A stretch of 56,986 bases of DNA from Nitrososphaerota archaeon (GCA_027886905.1 JAPCJO010000007.1:1-56986), one strand, 5' to 3'. Shown: positions 1 to 7,652, numbered from the stretch's first letter. Translations and numbers: made by a program. Notes: generated by a model not told the origin, from the sequence alone.

Positions 1-642
1 CAGGACATGGTGGTCGAGTCCAAGCAGCTCCTCGACGCCATGGGGATACCCTGGGTGGACGCGCCCTCCGAGGGGGAGGCTCAGGCGGCCGTCATGGCGA
101 GCGAGGGGACGGTGGACGCCGTGGGCTCGCAGGACCACGACTCTCTCCTCTTCGGCGCCCCCTTGCTCGTGAGGAACATCACAATCTCGGGGAGGAGGAG
201 GCTCCCGAGCAAGAACGTCTTCATCGACGTGGAGCCGGAGACGATCAGCCTCCAGGAGACCCTGAAGGCGCTTGACCTGACGAGGGAGCAGCTCATCGAC
301 TTTGGCATCCTAATGGGGACTGACTTCGACCCCGACGGGTTCAAGGGGATAGGCCCAGTGAAGGGGATGAAGCTGCTCAAGACCTACCACTCGATCGACA
401 AGATAGAGCCCCTGAAAGAGGAAGTCGCGAAGATCGAGTACCAGGCGATTCGAGACCTCTTCATGCACCCGCCAGCGAAGGCCGGCGTGAGGCCCACTTG
501 GGGAGAGCTCAAGCCCGACGCGCTCAAGGCGTTCCTCGTCGACGAGCACTCCTTCTCCGCTGAGCGCGTCGACGCGGCGATCAAGAGGGTCGTCGGGCTG
601 GAGAGCTCAAAGTCCGAGACGCTAGAGAAGTGGTTCGGGTAG
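1..642 (+). CDS. fen: Flap endonuclease 1 (FEN1), 5'-truncated by the window edge
   Basis: The C-terminal 213 codons of the structure-specific 5' nuclease that removes 5' flaps during lagging-strand maturation and long-patch base excision repair. The frame is open from base 1, so the true start lies upstream. Visible family features are the acidic motif SEGEAQAA, then DHDSLLFG, and the helix-hairpin-helix/metal-ligand segment LMGTDFDPDGFKGIGP. The extreme C-terminus, ETLEKWFG, resembles a PCNA-interacting (PIP) box, which is known to tether archaeal FEN1 to the sliding clamp. The gene ends convergently against the MBL-fold gene with only one base between. Identification is very secure; only the N-terminal nuclease half is missing from view. 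Confidence 0.97.
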   Translation, partial: QDMVVESKQLLDAMGIPWVDAPSEGEAQAAVMASEGTVDAVGSQDHDSLLFGAPLLVRNITISGRRRLPSKNVFIDVEPETISLQETLKALDLTREQLIDFGILMGTDFDPDGFKGIGPVKGMKLLKTYHSIDKIEPLKEEVAKIEYQAIRDLFMHPPAKAGVRPTWGELKPDALKAFLVDEHSFSAERVDAAIKRVVGLESSKSETLEKWFG

Positions 643-643
643 C

Positions 644-1255
644 CTAGTCCTGCGTGAGGCGCCGGAACTCGGCCAGGGTCTTCGCGCGCAGCGCCGGGTT
701 CTTCCGCACCTCCTCCCCGAGCGTCCTGAACGGGACGCTACCGTAGTCGTGACCCGGGTAGACGACCGTGTCTCCGGGCAGGGCCATGATGACCTCGTGC
801 AGGCTCGAGTACAGCACCGCGTCCGAGCCGCCAGGCAGGTCGGTGCGCCCCCAGGCCTCGATGAACAGCGTGTCCCCGGTGAAGAGGTGGCTCCCGTCGT
901 AGTAGCAGACGCTGTCCTCGGTGTGCCCCGGGGTGTGGATCACCCTGACCGCGCCCTCGCCCAGCCTCAGGACGTCGCCGTCTCGCACGCCCACCTTCGG
1001 GCGGACGTCCGACCCGATGAAGGCCACGGTCGCGGCGCCCAGCTCCGAGGCCAGCTTGTCCACCGTGTTGACGTGGTCGAAGTGCCCGTGGGTCGCGCAG
1101 ACATACTTCACTCGCATCCCTTCGCGCCTAGCGACCTTCAAGATCGGCGCGGTCTCCCATCCTGAGTCGATAGCCATGGCTTCCTTACTCTTCTCGTCTT
1201 CTACCAGGTACACGAAGTTCTGCATGTTCCCGACCGGAATCTGGAAGACCTTCAA
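644..1255 (-). CDS. MBL-fold metallo-hydrolase (glyoxalase II-like)
   Basis: A 203-residue metallo-beta-lactamase-fold hydrolase. The binuclear metal site is complete: THGHFDHV (HxHxDH), HTPGH, the bridging Asp in FTGDTLF, and the final His in YPGHDYG. The size and the GDTLF/PGH pattern resemble glyoxalase II and persulfide dioxygenase-like proteins, which hydrolyse thioesters or oxidise persulfides, but the substrate cannot be read from the sequence. It is cytosolic, with no signal peptide. Its ATG overlaps the end of the upstream NAD(P)HX epimerase gene by four bases, so the two are probably co-transcribed and translationally coupled. Both might serve metabolite repair. Confidence 0.9.
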   Translation of the reverse strand: MKVFQIPVGNMQNFVYLVEDEKSKEAMAIDSGWETAPILKVARREGMRVKYVCATHGHFDHVNTVDKLASELGAATVAFIGSDVRPKVGVRDGDVLRLGEGAVRVIHTPGHTEDSVCYYDGSHLFTGDTLFIEAWGRTDLPGGSDAVLYSSLHEVIMALPGDTVVYPGHDYGSVPFRTLGEEVRKNPALRAKTLAEFRRLTQD

Positions 1256-1920
1256 GGCGTCTCTCCGCTCATCTTCGCTCCCGACCTTATGCCTATCGGC
1301 ACAACGACGACCTCGCCGGTGTACTCCTCCCGTCCCCTGAGCCCCGCCTTGGGAAGGTGGAGCGCGAGCGTGATGTCTGCCCTCACCGTCGGCCGGCTCA
1401 CCGCGCCCGTCGCCGGGTCTATCCCCGAGGGGAGGTCTACCGCCAACCTGACCCCCTTCGAGGCGTTCACCATCGAGATTGCGGTCGCGTAGGGCTCGCC
1501 TATCTCCCCGCCCTTCACCCCCGTCCCGAAGATAGCCACGACTATCACCTCCGCCTCCGCTATCGCGGTCGAGAGCCCGACCAGGTCAGAGGTCTCGCGG
1601 GCGACGTGGACCTCCGCCCTCGTGCTTGCGAGGGTCTCCCAGTTCTCGCGAGCCTCCTCGGTCCTTATCCTGTCCGGCGAGGTTAGGAGGATAACCACCA
1701 CTCGTCGGGTGGCCGAGAGGTATCTCGCCGCCACGAACCCATCCCCGCCGTTGTTGCCCCCTCCGCAGACCACGCAGACCCGGCTCGCCGAGCCATAACT
1801 CGAGAGGACGAACTCCGCGACCCCCTGTCCCGCATTCTCCATCAGCTGCTTCACGCCGAACCCGTACTCGGACGCCCCTCTCTCGAGCTCCCTCATGGCC
1901 TCGGGCGTGATGTACTCCAA
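1252..1920 (-). CDS. nnrE: NAD(P)H-hydrate epimerase (YjeF_N domain)
   Basis: A 222-residue protein matching the YjeF N-terminal domain, which epimerises R- and S-forms of hydrated NADH/NADPH so that they can be repaired by the cognate dehydratase. Seen: the nucleotide-binding glycine cluster CGGGNNGGDGFVAARYL, the FGTGVKG loop, and the DLPSGIDPATG motif typical of the family. The companion dehydratase domain (NnrD), often fused in prokaryotes, is absent, so this is the stand-alone form. It is first of a two-gene unit with the MBL-fold hydrolase. The ATG lies about 75 bases from the divergent thioesterase start, so the promoters must face each other there. Confidence 0.88.
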   Translation of the reverse strand: MEYITPEAMRELERGASEYGFGVKQLMENAGQGVAEFVLSSYGSASRVCVVCGGGNNGGDGFVAARYLSATRRVVVILLTSPDRIRTEEARENWETLASTRAEVHVARETSDLVGLSTAIAEAEVIVVAIFGTGVKGGEIGEPYATAISMVNASKGVRLAVDLPSGIDPATGAVSRPTVRADITLALHLPKAGLRGREEYTGEVVVVPIGIRSGAKMSGETP

Positions 1921-1993
1921 CCGGGCGTGCCTCTGGACGGACGCGCCGAATCAGCTTTATCAACCATCACTCCTCCTCCCGTCCGAAGCCCGG

Positions 1994-2482
1994 ATGAGTC
2001 GCAAAGCAGGCGGGAAGCACGTCTCGGTCTCGCAGATGACGACCGTCAGGCTGATGATGCCGACTGACGGAAACGTCTTGGGGAACGTCTTCGGAGGGGC
2101 GATAATGAGATACATGGACGAGGTCGCCGGGATCGTCGCCTTCCATCACGCAAGGAAGAACGTGGTCACCGCCTCAATCGACAGGATGGACTTCTACGCC
2201 CCCGTTTACGTCGGCAACCTCTTGATCCTGAAGGCCGCCGTCAACTACGTCGGGAAGACGTCCATGGAGGTCGGGGTCCGCATCGAGGCCGAGGACCCGC
2301 TGACGGGGACGACCGCGCACACGGGCTCTTGCTACCTTACTTTCGTTGCCCTCGACGGAAATGGGAGGCCGAGCCCAGTCGAGCCCGTGATCCCCGTCAC
2401 CGCCGACGAGAAGAGGAGGTTCCGCGAGGCCCTCACAAGGAGGAGGATGAGGGAGGCGACGCTCGGGAGGAAGAAGGAATGA
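1994..2482 (+). CDS. Acyl-CoA thioesterase, hotdog fold (ACOT/YciA type)
   Basis: A 162-residue single hotdog-domain acyl-CoA thioesterase that hydrolyses acyl-CoA to free acid and CoA. Family marks: MMPTDGNVLGNVFGG near the N-terminus (the NxxGxxFGG signature with the catalytic Asn/Asp region), MRYMDEVAGIVAF, and ASIDRMDFYAPVYVGN. I place the start at ATG 1994, because the upstream in-frame extension is not homologous in feel and overlaps the divergent promoter; a TTTATC box near 1955 would be its TATA element. The C-terminal 35 residues are Arg/Glu-rich. The protein is cytosolic. No operon partner is visible on this strand. Confidence 0.9.
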   Translation: MSRKAGGKHVSVSQMTTVRLMMPTDGNVLGNVFGGAIMRYMDEVAGIVAFHHARKNVVTASIDRMDFYAPVYVGNLLILKAAVNYVGKTSMEVGVRIEAEDPLTGTTAHTGSCYLTFVALDGNGRPSPVEPVIPVTADEKRRFREALTRRRMREATLGRKKE

Positions 2483-2550
2483 GTTTTGATAAACAGTTCA
2501 AACAATATAGAGTTCCTATGAGTTAACGCTGCCGTGGGAACCAACCACAG

Positions 2551-2904
2551 ATGAGTTTCTCCGACGCCCTGCAGATGGCCACCATAGGGAAGAGGGATGT
2601 GGCCGCGACTCTCTTGAAGGAGGAGTTCGGCAAGCTCCAGTCCCCGGAGCAAAGGGTCAACCTCTGCAAGTGGATAGCCGCGTGCTTCGAGGGCCTCGGC
2701 GACTACGGCAGCGCCGCCGAATGGTGCGAGATGAGCGGGTTGCTCTCCCTAGGGGAGACCAGCAGCGACGTGGCCAACGCCATCCGTGCCCTTCCCGAGT
2801 ACGAGAAGGCTCGCGCGTTCTACACCCTGTGCGAGGACGACGAGAAGGTCGAGCTCTGCTCGTCCGTGATAGAGCAGCTGAACAAGTGCTTCGTCGCCTC
2901 CTAG
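2551..2904 (+). CDS. Conserved-looking 117-aa hypothetical protein
   Basis: I do not recognise this family. The 117-residue product is predicted helical, mildly acidic and cytosolic, with five Cys residues spread through the chain (LCKWIAACF, EWCEMSG, LCEDDEKVELC, KCFVAS). The repeated helix pairs (AATLLKEEFGKL and YEKARAFYTLCEDDEKVEL) look a little like tetratricopeptide-type helical repeats. An A/T-rich stretch around 2485-2515 (TTTTGATAAAC, CAATATAG) provides a promoter, and codon use matches the neighbours. It ends nine bases before the stop codon of the opposite-strand zinc-ribbon gene. Confidence 0.6.
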   Translation: MSFSDALQMATIGKRDVAATLLKEEFGKLQSPEQRVNLCKWIAACFEGLGDYGSAAEWCEMSGLLSLGETSSDVANAIRALPEYEKARAFYTLCEDDEKVELCSSVIEQLNKCFVAS

Positions 2905-2913
2905 GTTGCCGGG

Positions 2914-3063
2914 TTACCCGGACTTTTCCCTGTCTAGGGCCGCGCGCCTGTTAACGGTCTTTGTGAAGCACGACACGCAGATGAACTCCTCCTTGGTGCC
3001 GATCTTGAAGGGCTTGGCATCCGTCTTCAGTTCGGCGTCGCACAGGTAGCACTTCAGTTCCAA
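2914..3063 (-). CDS. Small zinc-ribbon protein, 49 aa
   Basis: A short gene with a TTG start at 3063 and a TAA stop at 2914-2916. The product begins LELKCYLCDAELKTDA and continues with FICVSCFTKTVNRRAA. The two CxxC pairs (CYLC and CVSC), about 24 residues apart, make a treble-clef or zinc-ribbon fold likely. It lies 10 bases downstream of the Hjc-like gene on the same strand, so it is probably the second gene of that unit. The Lys/Arg-rich tail is compatible with nucleic-acid binding, but no function can be assigned. It is easily missed because of its size and TTG start. Confidence 0.65.
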   Translation of the reverse strand: MELKCYLCDAELKTDAKPFKIGTKEEFICVSCFTKTVNRRAALDREKSG

Positions 3064-3073
3064 GACTCTCGAC

Positions 3074-3367
3074 TCACTTCCGCGCGCGCAGGCGCCTCTT
3101 CTCCAGGTGACCCCGACCCTTGAAGTGCCAAATCTCTGCGTCGGCGTTGAATGCTTCTGCCCATTTAACCAATTCTTTGGCCTCGTCAGCCTTGACCCTC
3201 GCCTTGCCGTTCTTAACCTGCACCAGCAGCGTCGCCCCGAGCTTGGCCGCGATGACGTCCACCGGGCTGTGGGACCCGGCGCTCCTGGCTACCACCCATC
3301 CGTCGGTCCTAAGGAGCTCCATGGCCTTGTACTCCTTAGCCCTGCCCCTCTCATACTGAGTAACCAA
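3074..3367 (-). CDS. hjc: Holliday junction resolvase Hjc-like nuclease
   Basis: A 97-residue PD-(D/E)XK nuclease resembling archaeal Hjc, which cleaves four-way junctions. The order of conserved elements fits: YERGRAKEYKAMELL (N-terminal helix with the active-site Glu), WVVARSAGSHSPVDVIAA (the metal-binding Asp after the GS loop), and LLVQVKNGK (the QxK catalytic strand). At 97 residues it is shorter than typical Hjc (about 120-140), missing part of the C-terminal region. The TTG start at 3367 lies about 28 bases below a TCTATAAC box (about 3391-3399), consistent with leaderless transcription. The zinc-ribbon gene follows. A related endonuclease of the same fold is an alternative. Confidence 0.8.
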   Translation of the reverse strand: MVTQYERGRAKEYKAMELLRTDGWVVARSAGSHSPVDVIAAKLGATLLVQVKNGKARVKADEAKELVKWAEAFNADAEIWHFKGRGHLEKRRLRARK

Positions 3368-3462
3368 TCGAGGGCACCTTCGACGAGCGAGTTATAGAGA
3401 CATCGCTTCCAAATCAGGCACAGACTTATGTCTCCCTCGCACGCCCTTCGGCCGACAGTCAA

Positions 3463-4131
3463 TTGGAACCCGGAGTAGAGGAATCGCTGAAGGAGATCGA
3501 GGCGAGCATGCAGGAGGTCCTCGCGAGGAGGGAGAAGATCCTCAAGACCTCGAGAGACTGCATCTCGTTCTGCTCCAAGGCCATCGTGCACATCCACACC
3601 GGCAAGCACGAGGAGGCGCACCACGAGATAAAGGAAGCCGAGAAAATCCTGAAGGGCATGAGGAAGGAGGCGACCATAGGGGCCTTGTCGAGGTACCTCC
3701 CCTCACCCGAGGCGGAGTTCGTCGAGGCGTCCTCGGTCGAGGCGATTGTCCTGGGCAAGCCGATTCCGAGCGCGAAGGAGCTCGGCGTCTCCGGGGAGGG
3801 CTACATCATGGGCCTGCTCGACACGGTCGGAGAGGTGAAGAGGCTCCTGCTCGACGCGGTGATGCGCTCCGAGATAGAGAAGGCCCGGAAATACTTCGAG
3901 CTCATGGAGGGGTTGTACTCCACGCTCTCCCCCTTCGCGGTCTACGACCACGTCGCGAACGGGGTCAGGAGGAAGATAGACGTCGGCAGGATGCTGACCG
4001 AGGACGTCCGCGGAGTCATGGCGGAGGAGGCCAGGAGGACGGTCATGGTCTCGTCGATCCAAGGTCTTCAGGCCTCGCTTGAGCGCAAGGGCGCGAGGTC
4101 GAGGTCCAAGGCAGCCCGCAGGCCGACCTGA
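3463..4131 (+). CDS. Translin-family protein
   Basis: A 222-residue, almost entirely helical protein of the translin family (RNA- and single-stranded-DNA-binding, ring-forming in eukaryotes; some archaeal members have RNase activity). Characteristic patches are SRDCISFCSKAIVHIHTG, the central YIMGLLDTVGEVKRLLLDA motif, and the later YFELMEGLYSTLSPF. The eukaryotic TRAX-type catalytic Glu residues cannot be assigned by eye. The TTG start at 3463 follows an ACTTATG box (about 3424) at the expected leaderless distance. The C-terminal tail is Arg/Lys/Ser-rich, as if for nucleic-acid contact. It stands alone, convergent with the next gene. Confidence 0.85.
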   Translation: MEPGVEESLKEIEASMQEVLARREKILKTSRDCISFCSKAIVHIHTGKHEEAHHEIKEAEKILKGMRKEATIGALSRYLPSPEAEFVEASSVEAIVLGKPIPSAKELGVSGEGYIMGLLDTVGEVKRLLLDAVMRSEIEKARKYFELMEGLYSTLSPFAVYDHVANGVRRKIDVGRMLTEDVRGVMAEEARRTVMVSSIQGLQASLERKGARSRSKAARRPT

Positions 4132-4146
4132 TTGGGACGGTTCGCG

Positions 4147-4878
4147 CTACGCGCTGAGGTCGTCGGCCCCGAGCGGGGATGCCTTCCTGTAGAACACGTC
4201 CTCGTATCGGGCGTCGCCCTTGACGAGGAGACCAGCGGCGACGAGCTTCTCGCAAGCGGCCTCGACGACGTCGGGGTCTAGGTCCACCTTGTATCGCTCC
4301 TCCACCTCGTTCTCGACGGTGAGCAATCCCTTCTCCTGCATGTCTCCGAGGACGCCCATTATCCGTCCCTCGAGGGTGTCACTTTCCGGAGTGGGCGGGG
4401 GTGGTGTGATTTTGAGCTGATTCGCCCTCAGCTTATCGATTACCTTCGCCCAGTCGTTCAAGTTCCTCCGCCTCGAGGCGCCCGAGATCTGCTGCACAAA
4501 CTCCGTGGCCCGGTTGGACCCTCCCTCAGTCCAGGTGACCTCGAGCTTGGGGGCGATGGCCTCTCCGTGGTGGCCCGCCACCTTCGCTATCACTGAAATC
4601 TGAATCTCAAGGCTCGCGGAGTCCATGGGCATCGAATCCAGACTCTCCACGTCGGAGAAGAAGAGGCGCTTCGCGCTGAAGCCCCCGATCCTCAGGCTCT
4701 CCTCCTTCTCGCTGCCGTGGACGTAGACCAGGCGCCTGTCCGTGAGGACCAGCGTCCCCTCGGTCTCTCCGCCCATCCCGAACGCTGCCTCGACTCCCTT
4801 GCGGATCCCCGGCCCGCGACGAATCACGGCCTGCTCCTGCGCAAGCATGACCTCTGGTGCCGAGTCGTCCTGCCCCAA
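4147..4878 (-). CDS. PH-like domain plus winged-helix protein of unknown function
   Basis: A 243-residue cytosolic protein with two recognisable parts. Residues about 10-135 contain GTLVLTDRRLVYVHG, the signature of bacterial/archaeal PH-like (GRAM-type) domains, with a phosphate-binding-like strand pair. After a Pro-rich linker (PPPPTPES), residues about 165-235 form a small winged-helix-like unit (LEGRIMGVLGDMQEKGLL, EAACEKLVAAGLLV). The start is TTG at 4878. Its promoter region (TATTAAAAG near 4912) is shared head-to-head with riboflavin kinase. Function is not known; a sensor-regulator role is only a guess. Confidence 0.6.
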   Translation of the reverse strand: MGQDDSAPEVMLAQEQAVIRRGPGIRKGVEAAFGMGGETEGTLVLTDRRLVYVHGSEKEESLRIGGFSAKRLFFSDVESLDSMPMDSASLEIQISVIAKVAGHHGEAIAPKLEVTWTEGGSNRATEFVQQISGASRRRNLNDWAKVIDKLRANQLKITPPPPTPESDTLEGRIMGVLGDMQEKGLLTVENEVEERYKVDLDPDVVEAACEKLVAAGLLVKGDARYEDVFYRKASPLGADDLSA

Positions 4879-4990
4879 GTTAGGTGACCTGGGCCAGTCG
4901 CGGACCTAGGCTATTAAAAGAGATGCGACGCCAAACCACCCCGCGGACTTATATCCCGGCCGCGAGGGCTCGCCGGCTCGTCCGCGGAAA

Positions 4991-5677
4991 TTGGATAAGA
5001 TCAAGCCCGTCCTCATCCCCACTCTCGTGGAACTGGCCAAGCTAAGGGCCCACGTCGGGTTCGTCCCCCTCTCGACCGAGGAGCTCGCGGAGAAGCTTGG
5101 CCAGAGCCAACAGTCTGCGTCCAAGCATTTGCAGCAGTTGGAGTCCCTCGGCTACGTAGAGAGGAGGCGCTCGGGGCCGAAGTTCACGGTGATGCTCACC
5201 GAAGCTGGGCAGGACATCGTCCGGACCTACTACTCGAGCCTCAAGGTCGCCCTGGAAGGCGTGCGGAAGGAGGAGATCGCCTTCGTCGGAAAGGTGTTCC
5301 AGGGGCTCGGGGAGGGCGCATACTACATCGGACTAGAGGGCTACAAGACGCAGTTCGCGAAGGCCCTAGGGTTCGACCCGTACCCGGGCACGCTCAACGT
5401 GAAGCTGGAGAGCGCGATTCAGATCGAGCAGAAGCGGGAGCTGAGGGGGTTCGACGGCCTCCGGATCGAGGGGTTCCAACGCGACGGCAGGACATACGGC
5501 GGCGCGAGGTGCTACCGGGCCAGGGTCGGCAAGGATGACCTGCTCGGCGCCGTCCTCGTGATAGACCGCACCCACTACGACGACAGCGTCCTCGAGATAA
5601 TCTCACCCGACTTCCTGCGAGGGGCCCTGGGCCTCGAGAACGGCGACCCCCTAGAAGTCAGCGTCTCCGTCATCTGA
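4991..5677 (+). CDS. ribK: CTP-dependent riboflavin kinase with N-terminal winged helix
   Basis: A 228-residue archaeal riboflavin kinase that makes FMN using CTP instead of ATP. Residues 1-90 are a MarR/ArsR-like winged helix (STEELAEKLGQSQQSASKHL, LGYVERRRSG). The kinase domain follows, with GLGEGAYYIG, the FDPYPGTLNVKL motif that binds CTP and riboflavin, and the GARCYRARV strand. The fused DNA-binding domain is known in many archaeal RibK proteins and suggests an autoregulatory role. The TTG start at 4991 lies below a TTATAT box at about 4946. It converges on ribL seven bases downstream, so the two genes for consecutive flavin steps sit tail-to-tail. Confidence 0.93.
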   Translation: MDKIKPVLIPTLVELAKLRAHVGFVPLSTEELAEKLGQSQQSASKHLQQLESLGYVERRRSGPKFTVMLTEAGQDIVRTYYSSLKVALEGVRKEEIAFVGKVFQGLGEGAYYIGLEGYKTQFAKALGFDPYPGTLNVKLESAIQIEQKRELRGFDGLRIEGFQRDGRTYGGARCYRARVGKDDLLGAVLVIDRTHYDDSVLEIISPDFLRGALGLENGDPLEVSVSVI

Positions 5678-5683
5678 AGGCGC

Positions 5684-6316
5684 TCAGAGCGACATCAGGA
5701 TCTTCGAGGTCTTGACGTCTGGGATGGGCGACCCAAGCCTCGCCGTCGATATGGCGACGCCCCTCTTCGCCGCCTCTCGGACGATCTCCTCGCCGCTATG
5801 ACGCTGGTCGTACCCGAGCGCCACGACGTCGGGCCTTATCCTCACCAGTATGTCGTAGATGCTCCCCTTGTTCCCCGGGAGGGCGAGGTCGACCTGCCTG
5901 AGGGAAGAGACGAGCGCCATCCTCAGGGCCTGGTTCGTCGCGGGCGGCCTCCCCTTGTTACGCTTCACGCTCTCGTCGGTCGCGACCACGACGACCAGCG
6001 TGTTCCCGAGGCTCCTCGCCTCCGAGAGCGCGAGGACGTGCCCGGGGTGGATGATCTCGAACGCCCCGCCCAGCATGACGACCTTCAGGAGGCGCCTGCC
6101 TGCCGGTGTGAGCTCGGGCGAGCCCTTCGTTACTTTGACTAGTCTCCTCGCGGAAGCGTCCAGGAGCGCGGAGCGCACCGAAGGGGCCGGTTCGCGGAGC
6201 GCCTTGGCAATGGCCCCTGGCCTCGCCCTCCCGTCCCTAAGGCTGGCGACGTACACCTCCCTCAGGAGGTCCAAGGTGGCGAGAGGGCGCCCGCTATGAG
6301 CGTCGGGCCGGGTCAC
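5684..6316 (-). CDS. ribL: FAD synthase (RibL-type nucleotidyltransferase) with N-terminal helical extension
   Basis: A 210-residue protein. Residues about 75-210 form a cytidylyltransferase-like domain with the HxGH site (FEIIHPGHVLALSEA), followed by VVVVATDESVKRNKGRPP and a VALGYDQ strand; this matches archaeal RibL, which adenylates FMN to FAD. The ISSTMTR-type motif is not preserved as such. The first 70 residues are an extra helix-turn-helix-like segment (GAIAKALREPAPSVRSALLDA, ELTPAGRRLL), giving an unexpected winged-helix front end that parallels the one in RibK. The GTG start overlaps the stop of dphB by four bases (GTGA), indicating coupling with the upstream gene. Confidence 0.87.
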   Translation of the reverse strand: MTRPDAHSGRPLATLDLLREVYVASLRDGRARPGAIAKALREPAPSVRSALLDASARRLVKVTKGSPELTPAGRRLLKVVMLGGAFEIIHPGHVLALSEARSLGNTLVVVVATDESVKRNKGRPPATNQALRMALVSSLRQVDLALPGNKGSIYDILVRIRPDVVALGYDQRHSGEEIVREAAKRGVAISTARLGSPIPDVKTSKILMSL

Positions 6317-7353
6317 CAGGTCAACTTCACCTCGCCCGTGTACGAGAGCGCGTCGATGAGCCCCTCGGCGTAACCCACGCTCAACATCGCGAGCTCGTCC
6401 TGGTCGTTCGCCAGGAAGTTCTCCGAGTCCTTGAGGTAGAGCTCGGCGTTCTCGAGCAGGTCCTTGTGCTTCCCCTTCAAGCCCTCCCTCGCCTGCTCTA
6501 GCGCCCTTTTCGCTTTTTCAACGTAGCGCGGTATCAGCACCTGCGCGGTGCGCTTCACCCCCGCGGAGTTGTCGACTATCTCCTTCTTGTCTAGCCTCAG
6601 GATGGCCGAAAGCGCCTCCTCCTCGGTGAAGTGCAGCCGCCCCGGGACTATCACGCAATGGGGCGGAGGCCCGAAAGAACGCTCGCGGAGCGAGCCCATC
6701 AGGCCGCCGACGACCGCCTCGTCCCTCATCCCGACCCTCCCGAGCACGAGCGCGAGCGTCCCCTCCGATAGGACCCCGCGCTTGAAGTTCTTCTCAGCGT
6801 CGAGGAGCCTCTCGAACACGAACCCCGGCTCGACGCCTTCCCCCTTCTCCACGTCGTACTCGAGCAGGAGCAGGGTGTGCTGGCCCTCGAGCAGGTTGCG
6901 GTGGACGCGCTGGTAGACGTCGTGGTGGTGCGACGCGCTCTCACGCGTGAACGTGATCGTCCCGCCGAACTTGTAGTAGTGGAGCCCGCTCTCGCTCGCC
7001 GCGGCCGCCGGGATAGTGGCGCCGTGTATCACGCTGGTACGAATCCCGCGAGAGGCCGCCCGCACCCGCAGATCGTTGTGGGTCGTAGCTATCATCGGGT
7101 CGCCCTGGACGGCCAGCACCACCTTCGACGCGCTCGCCATCTCGAGTATCGCCTTCCCGTCCTCGACATACTCCCTCGCGACGACCGAGACGGCCTTCCC
7201 AGAGGCGGCCTCGAGGTCCCTAACCAACGTCGGGGACGGCGGAGAGGTGTATCGCTCGAAGAACGTCGTATCCGACGCCTTGATCGCGTCGAGCCCGGCC
7301 AGGCTAATCCCTCTGTCTCCCAATCCCAGACCGACAAAGACCAGTTCGCCCAA
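6313..7353 (-). CDS. dphB: Diphthine synthase fused to a C-terminal DUF357-like domain
   Basis: A 346-residue SAM-dependent methyltransferase that builds diphthine on EF-2 histidine. The N-terminal MGELVFVGLGLGDRGISL, FERYTSPP, VLAVQGDPMIATTHNDL, and SASHHHDVYQR are classic DphB motifs. Stand-alone DphB is about 250-270 residues. Here residues about 275-346 add a helical hairpin (VEKAKRALEQAREGLK, DLLENAELYLKDSENFL, GYAEGLIDAL) that resembles the archaeal DUF357 domain. The start is TTG, about 29 bases below an ATTATTAAGG box (about 7381). It leads the dphB-ribL pair. Whether the fusion is usual in this lineage cannot be told from one sequence. Confidence 0.93.
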   Translation of the reverse strand: MGELVFVGLGLGDRGISLAGLDAIKASDTTFFERYTSPPSPTLVRDLEAASGKAVSVVAREYVEDGKAILEMASASKVVLAVQGDPMIATTHNDLRVRAASRGIRTSVIHGATIPAAAASESGLHYYKFGGTITFTRESASHHHDVYQRVHRNLLEGQHTLLLLEYDVEKGEGVEPGFVFERLLDAEKNFKRGVLSEGTLALVLGRVGMRDEAVVGGLMGSLRERSFGPPPHCVIVPGRLHFTEEEALSAILRLDKKEIVDNSAGVKRTAQVLIPRYVEKAKRALEQAREGLKGKHKDLLENAELYLKDSENFLANDQDELAMLSVGYAEGLIDALSYTGEVKLTW

Positions 7354-7442
7354 ATTCTCACCCGGCCGCGCTCCCGCTCCTTAATAATGCTCGGCGTTCG
7401 GAGTGCAACCTAAATATCCCACACCTGGCCCGCCATGCTCGC

Positions 7443-7556
7443 GGGCCCGTGGCTCAGCCAGGTCAGAGCGGCTGGCTCTTAGCTAGCTCTTGGGAGTGAC
7501 CAGCATGTCGTGGGAGGCGCCGAAAGCGCCCACGAATTCAAATCCCACCGGGCCCG
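7443..7556 (+). tRNA. trnK: tRNA-Lys(CTT) with two introns
   Basis: The cloverleaf closes after two insertions are removed. The acceptor GGGCCCG (7443-7449) pairs with CGGGCCC (7549-7555), followed by discriminator G and no encoded CCA. The D stem GCTC/GAGC and anticodon stem GCTGG (7471-7475)/CCAGC (7500-7504) present anticodon CTT (7478-7480). Intron 1, 7482-7498 (17 nt), is at canonical 37/38; CTCT (7476-7479) pairs with GGAG (7493-7496) as the central helix. Intron 2, 7515-7536 (22 nt), lies between positions 53 and 54; CGTG (7509-7512) pairs with CACG (7531-7534), flanked by three-base bulges and a GGCGC/GCGCC hairpin, a full bulge-helix-bulge. The spliced RNA is 75 nt. Confidence 0.93.
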
Positions 7557-7652
7557 CTCAAATTACTCCCACCGAAATCGATTCGAACTTCTTGAGCATG
7601 GCGCAGGAAATTGAACATGATTCATATTCATGCCCTATCGGACGTTTGAGAG

